Of a stretch of DNA of 41,520 bases, positions 32,762-40,793 are shown in pieces; within the stretch, counting starts at the first letter, position 1; every line of letters begins with the position of its first letter. Below the pieces are notes generated by a model. The model was not told the DNA's origin. It did no database searches and saw only the letters and a program-made list of their open reading frames with translations. Source of the DNA: Mariprofundus sp. (GTDB taxonomy: Bacteria > Pseudomonadota > Zetaproteobacteria > Mariprofundales > Mariprofundaceae); assembly GCA_021772835.1 (NCBI GenBank), contig JAJFLE010000085.1:1-41520 (forward strand). Reading direction: 5' to 3'. The position numbers were made by a program, and so were the translations under genes.

Positions 32762-34169
32762 CGCACACGACCTCAACACTTAGTGGTCTTTCCCCGACAT
32801 AAATTTGAAGCTGAACCAACTTGGATTTATAACCTGGACGGGTGCCCTCAAACGTATAAAAACCGGGTTTCAGCTCTATCTCACGACCAGTTGTAAGCCC
32901 GACTTTGCCGACACCTCGAACCAGAATGTAGGTTTGATTATCCGATTTCACAAAGACAGGAAGTTTCACGTTCATGCTGGCGAGCAAGACCTTTAATTCA
33001 GCAGCCAGTGCTGACAGCGATTTACTATAAGAGGCAAAGATATTCGCCTGCACAAGTTCATCCTCAGCTGCTGCGAAAACATTCCGGGAAGAGAGCCGAT
33101 CCGGTCGATTGATATAATCTGTGAGAGCCTGCTGCAAACTCACCAGTCTGTTTGCCAGCTGCAAACCGTCGAGAATAGCCTTGTCTTTGGCATGCCGTTT
33201 TGAAGCTGCTGCATACACGGACTGCGCCCCTGACCAGTCATCTTCAGCAATAGCCTTTTTGGCCAGTCCAACAGCCTGATTTAAATCCAGTTCGTCTGAT
33301 GACTTGATAATCGCATCATTGAGAACGCGCAACTCCGGGCGTCCGGGCAGGAGAGCTTGTGCCTTTTTATAGTGCAATCGCGCAGCTCCAGGATCTTTCT
33401 TTTCCACACTGACCAAACCACGGGAGATATAGCTCGAGAATTGATTTTCCCTGATTTCCCTGGCCAGCACATCCCGACGCTGTTTTAACACTTCCCTGTC
33501 AGGAGCAATGTTGACGGCCTCGGTAAGCAGCGCGTATTCCTTTTCCGGGTTGTTTTCTATGGCTGCGATATCAGCCTTTTTCATCAGTGATATAAGTTCA
33601 GGCAGGCGCTCGATTCTCTGTTCAAGGGCCTGAGCCTCCGGATTACTCTGTTTAAGCAGCGTAGCTTTGCTGATATGGAGCTTTGCCTGCATATAGTCAT
33701 CTACACTTAACGCCTGTTTTGCTCCACTGATTGCCGAAGCAAAAAGGAGATCCCTTTGCGCGACGGTCTCCCTTGCCTGCCCTGCCAGTTCAGTCAGTTT
33801 TTCAACTGCAGTTGCATAGTCACCCATAGCAAATGCCGAGATGGCCTTCTCCTTGAGTGAAGTCAGTTCAACATCTTTTGCCTGATCCCGGCCTTTAAGG
33901 TTCGTGCCTAGCAACTCCTGTTCAAGCGCACCCTCATAAGCTGATAATTGCTGCATAAACTGCTCCCGAAGAGCGGTTTGATCTACAGGCTGACTATTGT
34001 GAACAGCTGTTATCTCTCCGGGTTCCGGTTCAGATTTTTCATCATCAAATAACGATATCATCACAATAACAGCGATGCAGACAAGCAGACCGAAAAGAAA
34101 CATCAACATCATTCGGTTTCGATATCTGGCACTGGATTCGCCAGCCTGGCGAAGTTTCTCTTCCAACAT
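32748..34169 (-). CDS. TPR-like single-pass membrane protein
   Basis: This 473-residue protein has one helix (about 20-40), then helical repeats of TPR type (for example AISAFAMGDYATAVEKLTEL and AARLHYKKAQALLPGRPEL). A C-terminal beta-rich PEGA-like segment (REIELKPGFYTFEGTRPGYK) ends it. Likely a periplasmic scaffold. The start overlaps the previous stop as TGATG. No enzyme motif is visible. Confidence 0.78.
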   Translation of the reverse strand: MLEEKLRQAGESSARYRNRMMLMFLFGLLVCIAVIVMISLFDDEKSEPEPGEITAVHNSQPVDQTALREQFMQQLSAYEGALEQELLGTNLKGRDQAKDVELTSLKEKAISAFAMGDYATAVEKLTELAGQARETVAQRDLLFASAISGAKQALSVDDYMQAKLHISKATLLKQSNPEAQALEQRIERLPELISLMKKADIAAIENNPEKEYALLTEAVNIAPDREVLKQRRDVLAREIRENQFSSYISRGLVSVEKKDPGAARLHYKKAQALLPGRPELRVLNDAIIKSSDELDLNQAVGLAKKAIAEDDWSGAQSVYAAASKRHAKDKAILDGLQLANRLVSLQQALTDYINRPDRLSSRNVFAAAEDELVQANIFASYSKSLSALAAELKVLLASMNVKLPVFVKSDNQTYILVRGVGKVGLTTGREIELKPGFYTFEGTRPGYKSKLVQLQIYVGERPLSVEVVCDERI

Positions 34170-35413
34170 CAGAGTTGAACATCCGGTGTGGCTTCCTGCT
34201 CATAGAGGCTTTTGAGGAAGGCTCTCCATTTGGCAAACTGCTCTTTAGCACTACCGGTAAGCTCTGCTGTTGTTGTTTCAAAATTAACAACCTGAGGTGC
34301 CATTTCACCATCGATGGACTCTCCAAGCTCATTGAGTGCATCCCTGTGGAATTTCGACTCCTGATTCATTTTGGAAACTTCTCCCAGCATGCCCACGCCA
34401 ACACTGCCAGCAACAATAGCCCCCGTCGTGCTGGTAACAGAACCTCCATATGTATTTGAATTGGCACCGGCAATAGCAGCCAGCACAGAAAGAGCGATCA
34501 GACCAACACCTGCAGCCGCCTTTCCGATCGCAGCATTTCTTGCCTCGCGGGCTGCATTGAGTTCAGTGAAACTCTGTTTCTGCCAGAGGGCGTAACTGTC
34601 ATCCATATTCTGGCTGAACTGCTCATAGTGCGGCTGCATACGATCGGTAAACATCTGATCCCGAATCCGGATCGCTTTCACACGTTGTAGCATGCTGTCG
34701 CCCTCATCGGGATAGCCCACCAGAGATACTTTACCACCCTTCACAGTCATATAGCGGGAAAATGCCTCTTCAGAGAAATTCGCACCAAAACGTAAATCTG
34801 TGAGTGCCTGCAGTTCTGTCAGCTCCTCATCTTCAAAGTCATCAAGCTCTTCCACAAGCCGCTCAGCTGCCTGCTTGAAAACAGGGTCATAAGGGTCTTT
34901 GCCCTTGTTTCTTATATTGCTGTAAAATTCTTCATCCACCTCGTGGTCAAAAGATTGCTCGAACCACTGCTTACCACTGATATCATAAACCCTGACATTG
35001 ATCTCCACCTCTTCACCGTTGGATTCATTGATTTTACCTACAACGTAGAGATCGCCGGTTGCCGTTGTATCCGGCATCACACGCACTGCTCCAAAAGCTC
35101 CGGTTTCTTCAATGGCCGATTTCATTTTATTGGCAAAACGAGAAGCTTCTGCCCGACGCAGCTCAGGCCAGATACCCATTTCTTTATAATCTTTGGCATC
35201 TTCAGGAAGCCCCGGATCAAAGACAGGAATAATAATATCAAGTTTGGGCTTCTGAACGACAGCCACCGCTTCAGCCTTCTCCTTCTCCTTCGCATATAAG
35301 GAGGATGCCTGGGGGCCGACATTCACATTCGATGATCCCCCGCTACCTGCAGCACAACCGCTCAAGAACATGGTACTCGCCACAAGGATCGAAATCGCTT
35401 TTCTAAAAACCAT
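34169..35413 (-). CDS. Lipoprotein with Gly/Ala hydrophobic segment
   Basis: This 414-residue protein starts MVFRKAISILVASTMFLSG with Cys as lipobox (LSGC). The N-terminal domain (KLDIIIPVFDPG...GDLYVVGKINESNGEEVEINVRVYD) resembles TolB-N/CsgG-type folds of outer-membrane-linked lipoproteins. Later a Gly/Ala-rich hydrophobic stretch (about 310-365) could insert in a membrane. The ATG 35413 has AGGG at 9 nt. It may be the outer-membrane component of the vWA machine. The fold is a guess. Confidence 0.72.
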   Translation of the reverse strand: MVFRKAISILVASTMFLSGCAAGSGGSSNVNVGPQASSLYAKEKEKAEAVAVVQKPKLDIIIPVFDPGLPEDAKDYKEMGIWPELRRAEASRFANKMKSAIEETGAFGAVRVMPDTTATGDLYVVGKINESNGEEVEINVRVYDISGKQWFEQSFDHEVDEEFYSNIRNKGKDPYDPVFKQAAERLVEELDDFEDEELTELQALTDLRFGANFSEEAFSRYMTVKGGKVSLVGYPDEGDSMLQRVKAIRIRDQMFTDRMQPHYEQFSQNMDDSYALWQKQSFTELNAAREARNAAIGKAAAGVGLIALSVLAAIAGANSNTYGGSVTSTTGAIVAGSVGVGMLGEVSKMNQESKFHRDALNELGESIDGEMAPQVVNFETTTAELTGSAKEQFAKWRAFLKSLYEQEATPDVQL

Positions 35414-35426
35414 TACACCACACCCT

Positions 35427-36044
35427 CTACGGCTTACGAACAAGCGGTAAACCCTTGTACTTCCGATATTCATTCCACAATTTTTCTTTGATGACGGGAT
35501 CTGTTTCATTTATCGCCGCCTGACGAATCTGCTCCTCAAGAATACTATCGTTATCAGCAGGTGGAATATCATCAGGGACTTTTCCATTACCTAAATTCTT
35601 ATCGCTCTTGTTATGCTTATCCGCAGCTACAGGTTCAGCAAGCCCAGTCGTATCGTCTGATGTTGAACCCTGCTGTTCAACATCAGGCTGCGTTCCAGAC
35701 ATTTCGGCACTGGCAGTAGATGACACTTGTCCGCCACTGCCTGTCTCACCGGCTTCGCCTGCCTCACCGGATCCGCCTGCATCACCTCCGCCACTGGCAG
35801 AAGAAGCTCCGGTTTGGCTATTCTGGCACCGCTCATATTTGTTCAACGAATTCAGCAGTGCCCTGTCCATCAGCTCGGTTTTTTCCTGCCGGGTCAGATT
35901 CGGATCATCCACAAAATCGACCGAAATCTGGCTGCAATCATCAGCTGCACCGATACTGGAGCTTTCTTGCTCTTGCGCCAGGCAAATGCCGGCTGTTGAA
36001 ATTGCGAGTAGAAAAGCAAACAACTGCACAACTGTTTTCACCAT
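35427..36044 (-). CDS. Exported acidic, Gly/Ser-rich protein
   Basis: This 205-residue protein has a signal peptide (VKTVVQLFAFLLAISTAGIC) and an N-terminal part with two Cys (DDCSQ and ERCQNS). A low-complexity Gly/Ser/Glu/Asp segment (about 76-150) follows, then a helical tail. First gene of the operon, 13 bp before the lipoprotein gene. The start at 36044 has AGGTGG; the frame runs to 36095, and other starts are possible. No family recognised. Confidence 0.65.
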   Translation of the reverse strand: MVKTVVQLFAFLLAISTAGICLAQEQESSSIGAADDCSQISVDFVDDPNLTRQEKTELMDRALLNSLNKYERCQNSQTGASSASGGGDAGGSGEAGEAGETGSGGQVSSTASAEMSGTQPDVEQQGSTSDDTTGLAEPVAADKHNKSDKNLGNGKVPDDIPPADNDSILEEQIRQAAINETDPVIKEKLWNEYRKYKGLPLVRKP

Positions 36045-36336
36045 CAATCCACCTGCCATCTTAAACATATCTCCATAAAATAGTCCTTTATCCACACGCT
36101 ATATATCATACGATAAGTTTGAACAGATCACACAGCAAGCCTCTGCAATTTATAGCTTGAACTGAATAGGTTAAGCACAAAAACAAAGAGACCCCCACTG
36201 GGATACGAAGCAGTCCAGGCAGAATCATCACGAATCCATATTACAGATTCATGAAACAATTCCGCTCAGAACAAAGGGTTTGAACGGCCTTTAGCTTGCA
36301 CTTATGAAGTATCCGGACAACCGGTTTTGTTCTCCA
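36045..36336. other. Intergenic leader of the vWA operon
   Basis: I see no gene here. The minus strand around 36100-36130 is AT-rich and holds TTGCTG followed at 17 bp by TATCGT, a weak promoter candidate for the operon. A perfect DnaA-box nonamer TTATCCACA lies at 36088-36096. The rest shows no clear structure. Confidence 0.4.
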
Positions 36337-37137
36337 CTAGTGTTTAGTAGAATCTCCGGCAACACTGGCAATACTAGAGTCCACAAAGGGATTCCTATTG
36401 CCCTGAATGGCCATGATTTTTCGATTGCGCTCAATCTCCCAAACATCTACCGGATCTTCCTTGTTCCAGATAGCAAACAGCCGCCGCTGTTTTTTACCGA
36501 TATTCAAGCCGTACTCCCGCTCCATGTAATAGTAGATGCGAGCAATATTTCCACGAACATAGAGTGCAGGCTCAGCGACCTTCTGCTTAAAATCCACTTC
36601 GAAATCAACGGCTCCATAAGCGCGTGATTCACCTGCGATCATGCCGTATCGGAAATTGGATCGATCACCGTTGAGCTCACCGATTGCCGGCACAAGGTTA
36701 TGCATATCCGATTCCATTGCCCGGAACGTTGCATTGTTTTGCCCACAGCACTTGCGCCCCTTGAATGCTTTGCCCTTGCTACTGGTGCACACCTTGTTTT
36801 GCCAACACTGCAGAGCGTGACCAAAGGCCCAGGCAGGCACGACATGTTCCCATTCAATTCTATTCCCGCGTTTTTCATTTTTTCTCGCAGAATAACCGCA
36901 GGACTTTCGATCCACATGACCCTTCTTTCCATACTCGCAGTTGGCATAAAAGGTGGATCGGTTTTCGGAATACACTTCCATCATCTCTTTTTTTGCTTGT
37001 CTGAAACTACTGCCCGATTCATTACCAGCAGCAAAAGCAGCAATCGGTATCAGGAAAATCAAGGCACTCAGGGTGATCAACCTCTTAAAAAAGCTAACGT
37101 CGCTGTCGCGCATGTGCAGCACTTCCATGTGATCCAT
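36337..37137 (-). CDS. Secreted endonuclease I
   Basis: This 266-residue protein of the EndA/Vvn endonuclease I family has a signal segment (FFKRLITLSALIFLIPIAAFAAG). The catalytic block RIEWEHVVPAWAFG supplies the active-site His, and GDRSNFRYG supplies the metal-site Asn. Several Cys (NCEYG, KSCGY, LQCW, KCCGQ) fit disulfides of a periplasmic or secreted nuclease. It likely degrades extracellular DNA for nutrients or blocks uptake. The start at 37137 has AGAGGA 4 nt upstream. Not linked to neighbours. Confidence 0.92.
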   Translation of the reverse strand: MDHMEVLHMRDSDVSFFKRLITLSALIFLIPIAAFAAGNESGSSFRQAKKEMMEVYSENRSTFYANCEYGKKGHVDRKSCGYSARKNEKRGNRIEWEHVVPAWAFGHALQCWQNKVCTSSKGKAFKGRKCCGQNNATFRAMESDMHNLVPAIGELNGDRSNFRYGMIAGESRAYGAVDFEVDFKQKVAEPALYVRGNIARIYYYMEREYGLNIGKKQRRLFAIWNKEDPVDVWEIERNRKIMAIQGNRNPFVDSSIASVAGDSTKH

Positions 37138-37864
37138 TCATTCCTCTGTCCATGAGATTTAGCCACCATCAAGGTCGGTGCACGTTAGCTATCGACATCC
37201 GACCTACAGTGACCTGCGACACCAATTCATCACACCAGGCAAGCATACAGACGAAGGCACTATCACGTTGAGCAACGTATTTTTCATAATATACAGTATC
37301 TTCCATGGAAACTATCCACCGAAGTGCATGGCTCAAGACTTACTTATGAATATTACAGAATAATGCTACAATCAAGATCAAGTAAGTAAGCATAAGGTAT
37401 TGTTATTAAAGCTTAATATTATATGTCTATTTATTAGGCAAAGTCAGTGCAATGATGACAACAACAAGTCACGCAACGGTATACGAAATTCTATCCACTG
37501 AGTTATCCACAGGCGCTGTGGAGAGATGATGCAGGCTCTTTTGTAGCAACAGATTACCCCCCTGGAGAATGCATCCGCTCACCTTCCACCTCAGATGCCT
37601 ATAATTACAGGTGGCCAACAACTCACACCTTGCAACGTCACCATGATCTGATGCGAGCTACCGTGATTTCGATGTTCACCCAGATAAACACCCCCGCCAG
37701 CTCTCCGGTGCCAGACTACCTTTAAAAATCGAAACCCAGATGCTGCAGCCCAACGTAGCAATGTTGATCCGCGTTGGTAGGTGCTGCTACAAACAGCATT
37801 GATGGATACGCTGGCATGCGATATTCAAACTACAATTTTCCACGATTTCTCATATGATTGCCTC
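37138..37864. other. 727-bp intergenic region, AT-rich, with DnaA-like sites
   Basis: No convincing gene is found. It includes an AT-rich stretch (37395-37437), DnaA-box-like nonamers (37491-37525) and a pair of interleaved inverted repeats at 37750-37790 that could form a pseudoknot before yjbQ. The role is unknown: a regulatory region, a remnant of a lost gene or a minor origin-like site. Confidence 0.45.
37491..37525. promoter_or_regulatory. Cluster of DnaA-box-like nonamers
   Basis: CTATCCACT (37491-37499, two mismatches), TTATCCACA (37503-37511, perfect) and, on the opposite strand, CTCTCCACA (37517-37525, two mismatches) lie within 35 bp. The inner two form the palindrome CCACAG-gcg-CTGTGG. 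AT-rich DNA lies 50-100 bp away. Three boxes are too few to call an origin. Confidence 0.4.
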
Positions 37865-38284
37865 ATGTGGATACAAAAAACCGTCACCTTAAAACCTCGC
37901 AGCAGGGGCTTTCACGTAATCACAAATGATATTGTTTCCTGCCTACCCGAGCTAAAGCAACTCAGCATTGGAATAGCACATCTCTTTATTCAGCACACGA
38001 GTGCCAGCTTAACAATCAATGAAAATGCTGATCCTTCAGTTCGCACAGATATGGAACTTCATTTCAATCAAAATGCCCCGGAGAATCGATCATTTTACAC
38101 GCACACTTACGAAGGGCCTGATGACATCACAGCCCACCTGAAATCGACCACCATTGGAAACAGCCTTAGCATTCCCATTAAAAATGGTCAGTTAGCGCTG
38201 GGCACCTGGCAGGGCATTTATCTGGGTGAACACAGAAATCACGGAGGATCAAGAACGCTGATTGTAACACTGAACGGCGAATGA
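37865..38284 (+). CDS. yjbQ: YjbQ family protein (UPF0047)
   Basis: This 139-residue protein starts MWIQKTVTLKPRSRGFHVIT and has the family core HLFIQHTSASLTINENADPSVRTDMELHFN and GTWQGIYLGEHRNHGG, with conserved His. YjbQ proteins show weak thiamine phosphate synthase activity; the true role is unclear. I chose the ATG at 37865 from family alignment; no ribosome site is obvious. It is convergent with mog. Confidence 0.9.
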   Translation: MWIQKTVTLKPRSRGFHVITNDIVSCLPELKQLSIGIAHLFIQHTSASLTINENADPSVRTDMELHFNQNAPENRSFYTHTYEGPDDITAHLKSTTIGNSLSIPIKNGQLALGTWQGIYLGEHRNHGGSRTLIVTLNGE

Positions 38285-38464
38285 CAGCTCTTAAGAACAC
38301 GCTGATTGGCCTTCAGCAAACATACTCACCGCCTCCATGCGACGCACTTCGGCTCTTGATGGTCATGGCGTTTACTCAGCTAAAAGTCGCCCACCGGACA
38401 AGATGATCCCGAGGCACACGTCACTTTTCCTTTTCTCACAAAGCCAATGGCTTAACAGTCCCAC

Positions 38465-38992
38465 TCATTTCTTTGGGCGAAACACCTTACACTGCTCAGG
38501 ATTGGCTTCCAAAAACGGGCCTTCAATAAGATCTATGCAATACGGCACAGCCGGGAATACGGCATTCAGACAATCAGCAATGGCGGAGGGTTTGCCCGGC
38601 AGATTAATAATCAATGACTTGCCGCGTATGCCTGCGGTCTGGCGTGAAAGGATTGCAGTCGGCACAAACTTGAGCGACTCCTGGCGCATCAATTCACCGA
38701 ATCCCGGCATCATCTTTTCACACACGGCTTCCGTGGCTTCAGGGGTCACATCACGCACGGCAGGGCCTGTGCCGCCGGTGGTCACAATCAGACAGCATCT
38801 TTCATGATCTGCCAGCTCTTTGAGTGTGGCTTCGATACCATCCTGATCATCAGGGATCACACGGCTCACCGCCTCCCATTCAGAAGCTAATACCCGCTCA
38901 CACCATGCGACCATGGCTGGCCCGCCCAGATCCTCATATTCACCGCGGCTGGCGCGATCCGAAACTGTAATAAATCCAATTTTTGCTTTCAT
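38465..38992 (-). CDS. mog: Molybdopterin adenylyltransferase
   Basis: This 175-residue protein begins AKIGFITVSDRASRGEYEDLGG and has the MoaB/Mog motifs TTGGTGPAVRDVTPEAT and NLPGKPSAIADCL. It adenylylates molybdopterin before molybdenum insertion. The ATG at 38992 has AGGA at 7 nt; the frame runs on to 39043. No other molybdenum cofactor gene is visible here. Confidence 0.92.
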   Translation of the reverse strand: MKAKIGFITVSDRASRGEYEDLGGPAMVAWCERVLASEWEAVSRVIPDDQDGIEATLKELADHERCCLIVTTGGTGPAVRDVTPEATEAVCEKMMPGFGELMRQESLKFVPTAILSRQTAGIRGKSLIINLPGKPSAIADCLNAVFPAVPYCIDLIEGPFLEANPEQCKVFRPKK

Positions 38993-39159
38993 TCTATATT
39001 CCTTTAAACCGAAGTTTGATGTGCCAAGACTACAGAACAACACGAATATTATCGCCGTTCACAAATCTTTACATAAGGGAAACCTTCAAGAAACGGAGTC
39101 GCTCTAATATTCACCCTGTGGTTCAGACAGACAAACCAACGTCACAGGAGATCACAACT

Positions 39160-39237
39160 ATGAGCGAACATGCAAAAGAAAAAATTGATCAAAACAACCA
39201 TAAGGATGAATCAAACAAGGTAATTCCCCCATTATAA
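39160..39237 (+). CDS. Possible 25-residue peptide
   Basis: A short frame MSEHAKEKIDQNNHKDESNK... is preceded by AGGAG 9 nt upstream of ATG and ends at TAA. The peptide is hydrophilic and Lys/Asp/Glu-rich. It lies on the plus strand next to the last attC site. Coding is uncertain. Confidence 0.3.
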   Translation: MSEHAKEKIDQNNHKDESNKVIPPL

Positions 39238-39264
39238 ATCGAAGTTAAAAGTAGAGTGTTACGC

Positions 39265-39352
39265 AGCTAACGTCGGTTATAACGGGTGGTTTGGAGCATA
39301 GGGAGGAACGACCGATGCGGAAAACCATCCCTGTTTATAACCCTGGTTAGGC
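39265..39352 (-). other. attC recombination site 1 (distal)
   Basis: On the minus strand, GCCTAAC (R'') and GTTAGCT (R') frame an 88-bp element. Its inner arms GGTTATAA..GGG.TGGTTT and AAACCACCCGTTATAACC pair, with extra unpaired bases in one arm, as expected of integron attC sites. The TAA stop of the cassette gene lies inside R''. This is the downstream end of the cassette array. Confidence 0.9.
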
Positions 39353-39964
39353 ATTTATTACCTGTCGACAACGCCAGATTGAAACAGCCGCAATAGCTGC
39401 TGACAAAGCAACTAGTACCGTATTCGACTGTATACTCTCATTGGTAGTGCACTGCTGGACAGTAAGATAGGTCGCCCATGCCACTGCCCAATAAATTAAG
39501 ACGAAGTATACATGCGGAATTATCATACTCTTCGAACTGGTTTTTTGAAGTTCTTCTTTTTGAGCAAGCAAGTGCCATATAAATGCCATTGCATGCCAAG
39601 AAGTAATGGTAATAAGGATACTTTGCCAATTAGGGCTCTTACTAAATGCGTCTGACAAAAGCATAAATAGAAAAAATGCCATTACTAAATCGAGATAAAA
39701 CCTAGCAAACCCTATCAGGGTTATCTTGTACGGAAATTTGTTTGCTAAAATGTGATAAGCCGCAACATCATAAACAAAAAATGAACCCATGCTCATGGCG
39801 ATGAAGATGGAGAGAGAGAAGGAGCCAAGGCCGTTTGCCCAAGCCTCACGAATGATCGGTTCATACTGCTGAAGAATAATGGCGGCAATGCCCGCAAATA
39901 ATACATCTATGAACCAAATCCAGCGGCTAAAGTAAGGGCTTGCAGTTTCTTTAGATGTGGACAT
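39347..39964 (-). CDS. Cassette gene 1: multi-pass membrane protein
   Basis: This 205-residue protein has about five hydrophobic helices and no recognised family. The ATG at 39964 has GGAG at 6 nt. It is framed by attC sites 1 and 2 and ends inside attC 1, as cassette genes usually do. Function is unknown. Confidence 0.78.
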   Translation of the reverse strand: MSTSKETASPYFSRWIWFIDVLFAGIAAIILQQYEPIIREAWANGLGSFSLSIFIAMSMGSFFVYDVAAYHILANKFPYKITLIGFARFYLDLVMAFFLFMLLSDAFSKSPNWQSILITITSWHAMAFIWHLLAQKEELQKTSSKSMIIPHVYFVLIYWAVAWATYLTVQQCTTNESIQSNTVLVALSAAIAAVSIWRCRQVINA

Positions 39965-39980
39965 TTTTTGCTCCATCAAT

Positions 39981-40037
39981 ACCTAACGTTGCGCTCAGCC
40001 GCCGGCGAAGTAGGTCGGCTGGAGCGACTTGTTTTGA
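39981..40037 (-). other. attC recombination site 2
   Basis: On the minus strand CAGCCG/CGGCTG and CGCT/AGCG arms pair with one bulged C, and GTTAGGT (R') ends the site. The R'' side is degenerate (only AAC of the usual core is clear). It separates cassettes 1 and 2. Confidence 0.8.
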
Positions 40038-40049
40038 CCTGACATTGGA

Positions 40050-40721
40050 TTACGGGACAAGCTCATAGTCTTGGCCGAATTCACTTGTCTTGAATAGACG
40101 ATACTTGACGTCGCTTAGGTCTAAAAACGGAAAGCTGCTTTTATACTCCGCAATCTGTTTATCGAATGCGGCTCGCCCCTCCGGGTAGTAACGCCACAAA
40201 GTCGGACCATAGGCACAGTCTAGATAGAAGTTGCCTATGAACACCGTTTCGCCTGGTTTGACCGTAAAGCTCCCTCCTACCAGCTTTCCGCCCTTATACA
40301 ACTGGCTACGTTGCGCGGTTAGAAAGCCGACCTTCGTCGCGGAATCCGCTACCTTGATACTGAATGCACTCAATGCATATTCGCCCGGTTCTAACGAGAA
40401 CGCTTGGTTCAAAAACACCGGATTAACCATGAGGCGTGCTGGGCTATGTATAGCGAGAGACGGTTCTGCCTCATTTTCGGGCGATAGTGCGGGGAGCTTG
40501 TCAAACGCGAGGCCGACTAATTGTGCGTTCTCGCGACCACCGCAGCCCCACCAACGACCCCAGTTAATATCCAACAGCACAACGCCATTGGTTTTACCGG
40601 TTCGGGCGTATACGTCTTTCGTTATTGCTTCAGTCCCCTGAAATTTTAGAGGCTGAGTAACGCCCGCACAGGCGGACAGGGTGAACGCCAAAATAATTAT
40701 GAGCCACCTATTAACGATCAT
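40050..40721 (-). CDS. Cassette gene 2: lipoprotein
   Basis: This 223-residue protein starts MIVNRWLIIILAFTLSAC (lipobox LSAC). The mature part is beta-rich, with GRWWGCGGRENAQ and FIGNFYLDCAYGP segments. No family is recognised. The ATG at 40721 follows AAGGAATC. It lies between attC sites 2 and 3. Confidence 0.78.
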   Translation of the reverse strand: MIVNRWLIIILAFTLSACAGVTQPLKFQGTEAITKDVYARTGKTNGVVLLDINWGRWWGCGGRENAQLVGLAFDKLPALSPENEAEPSLAIHSPARLMVNPVFLNQAFSLEPGEYALSAFSIKVADSATKVGFLTAQRSQLYKGGKLVGGSFTVKPGETVFIGNFYLDCAYGPTLWRYYPEGRAAFDKQIAEYKSSFPFLDLSDVKYRLFKTSEFGQDYELVP

Positions 40722-40737
40722 TGATGATTCCTTTTGG

Positions 40738-40793
40738 TCATAACGCCTTAATCAGCCGACGCTTTCGCGGTCGGCTGCATTAACTTGTTAGGC
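40738..40793 (-). other. attC recombination site 3
   Basis: On the minus strand GCCTAAC begins the site and GTTATGA ends it. Arms CAGCCGACCGCG and the matching CGTCGGCTG pair, with a short GAAAG-like loop. The stop codon of cassette gene 3 falls inside the site, so its C-terminus (NKLMQPTAKASAD) is attC-encoded, a familiar mark of cassette genes. Confidence 0.92.

Noticed and set aside
37138-37864. Chromosome replication origin
   Set aside because: Only one perfect DnaA box and two weak ones are present, and no origin-linked gene is near.
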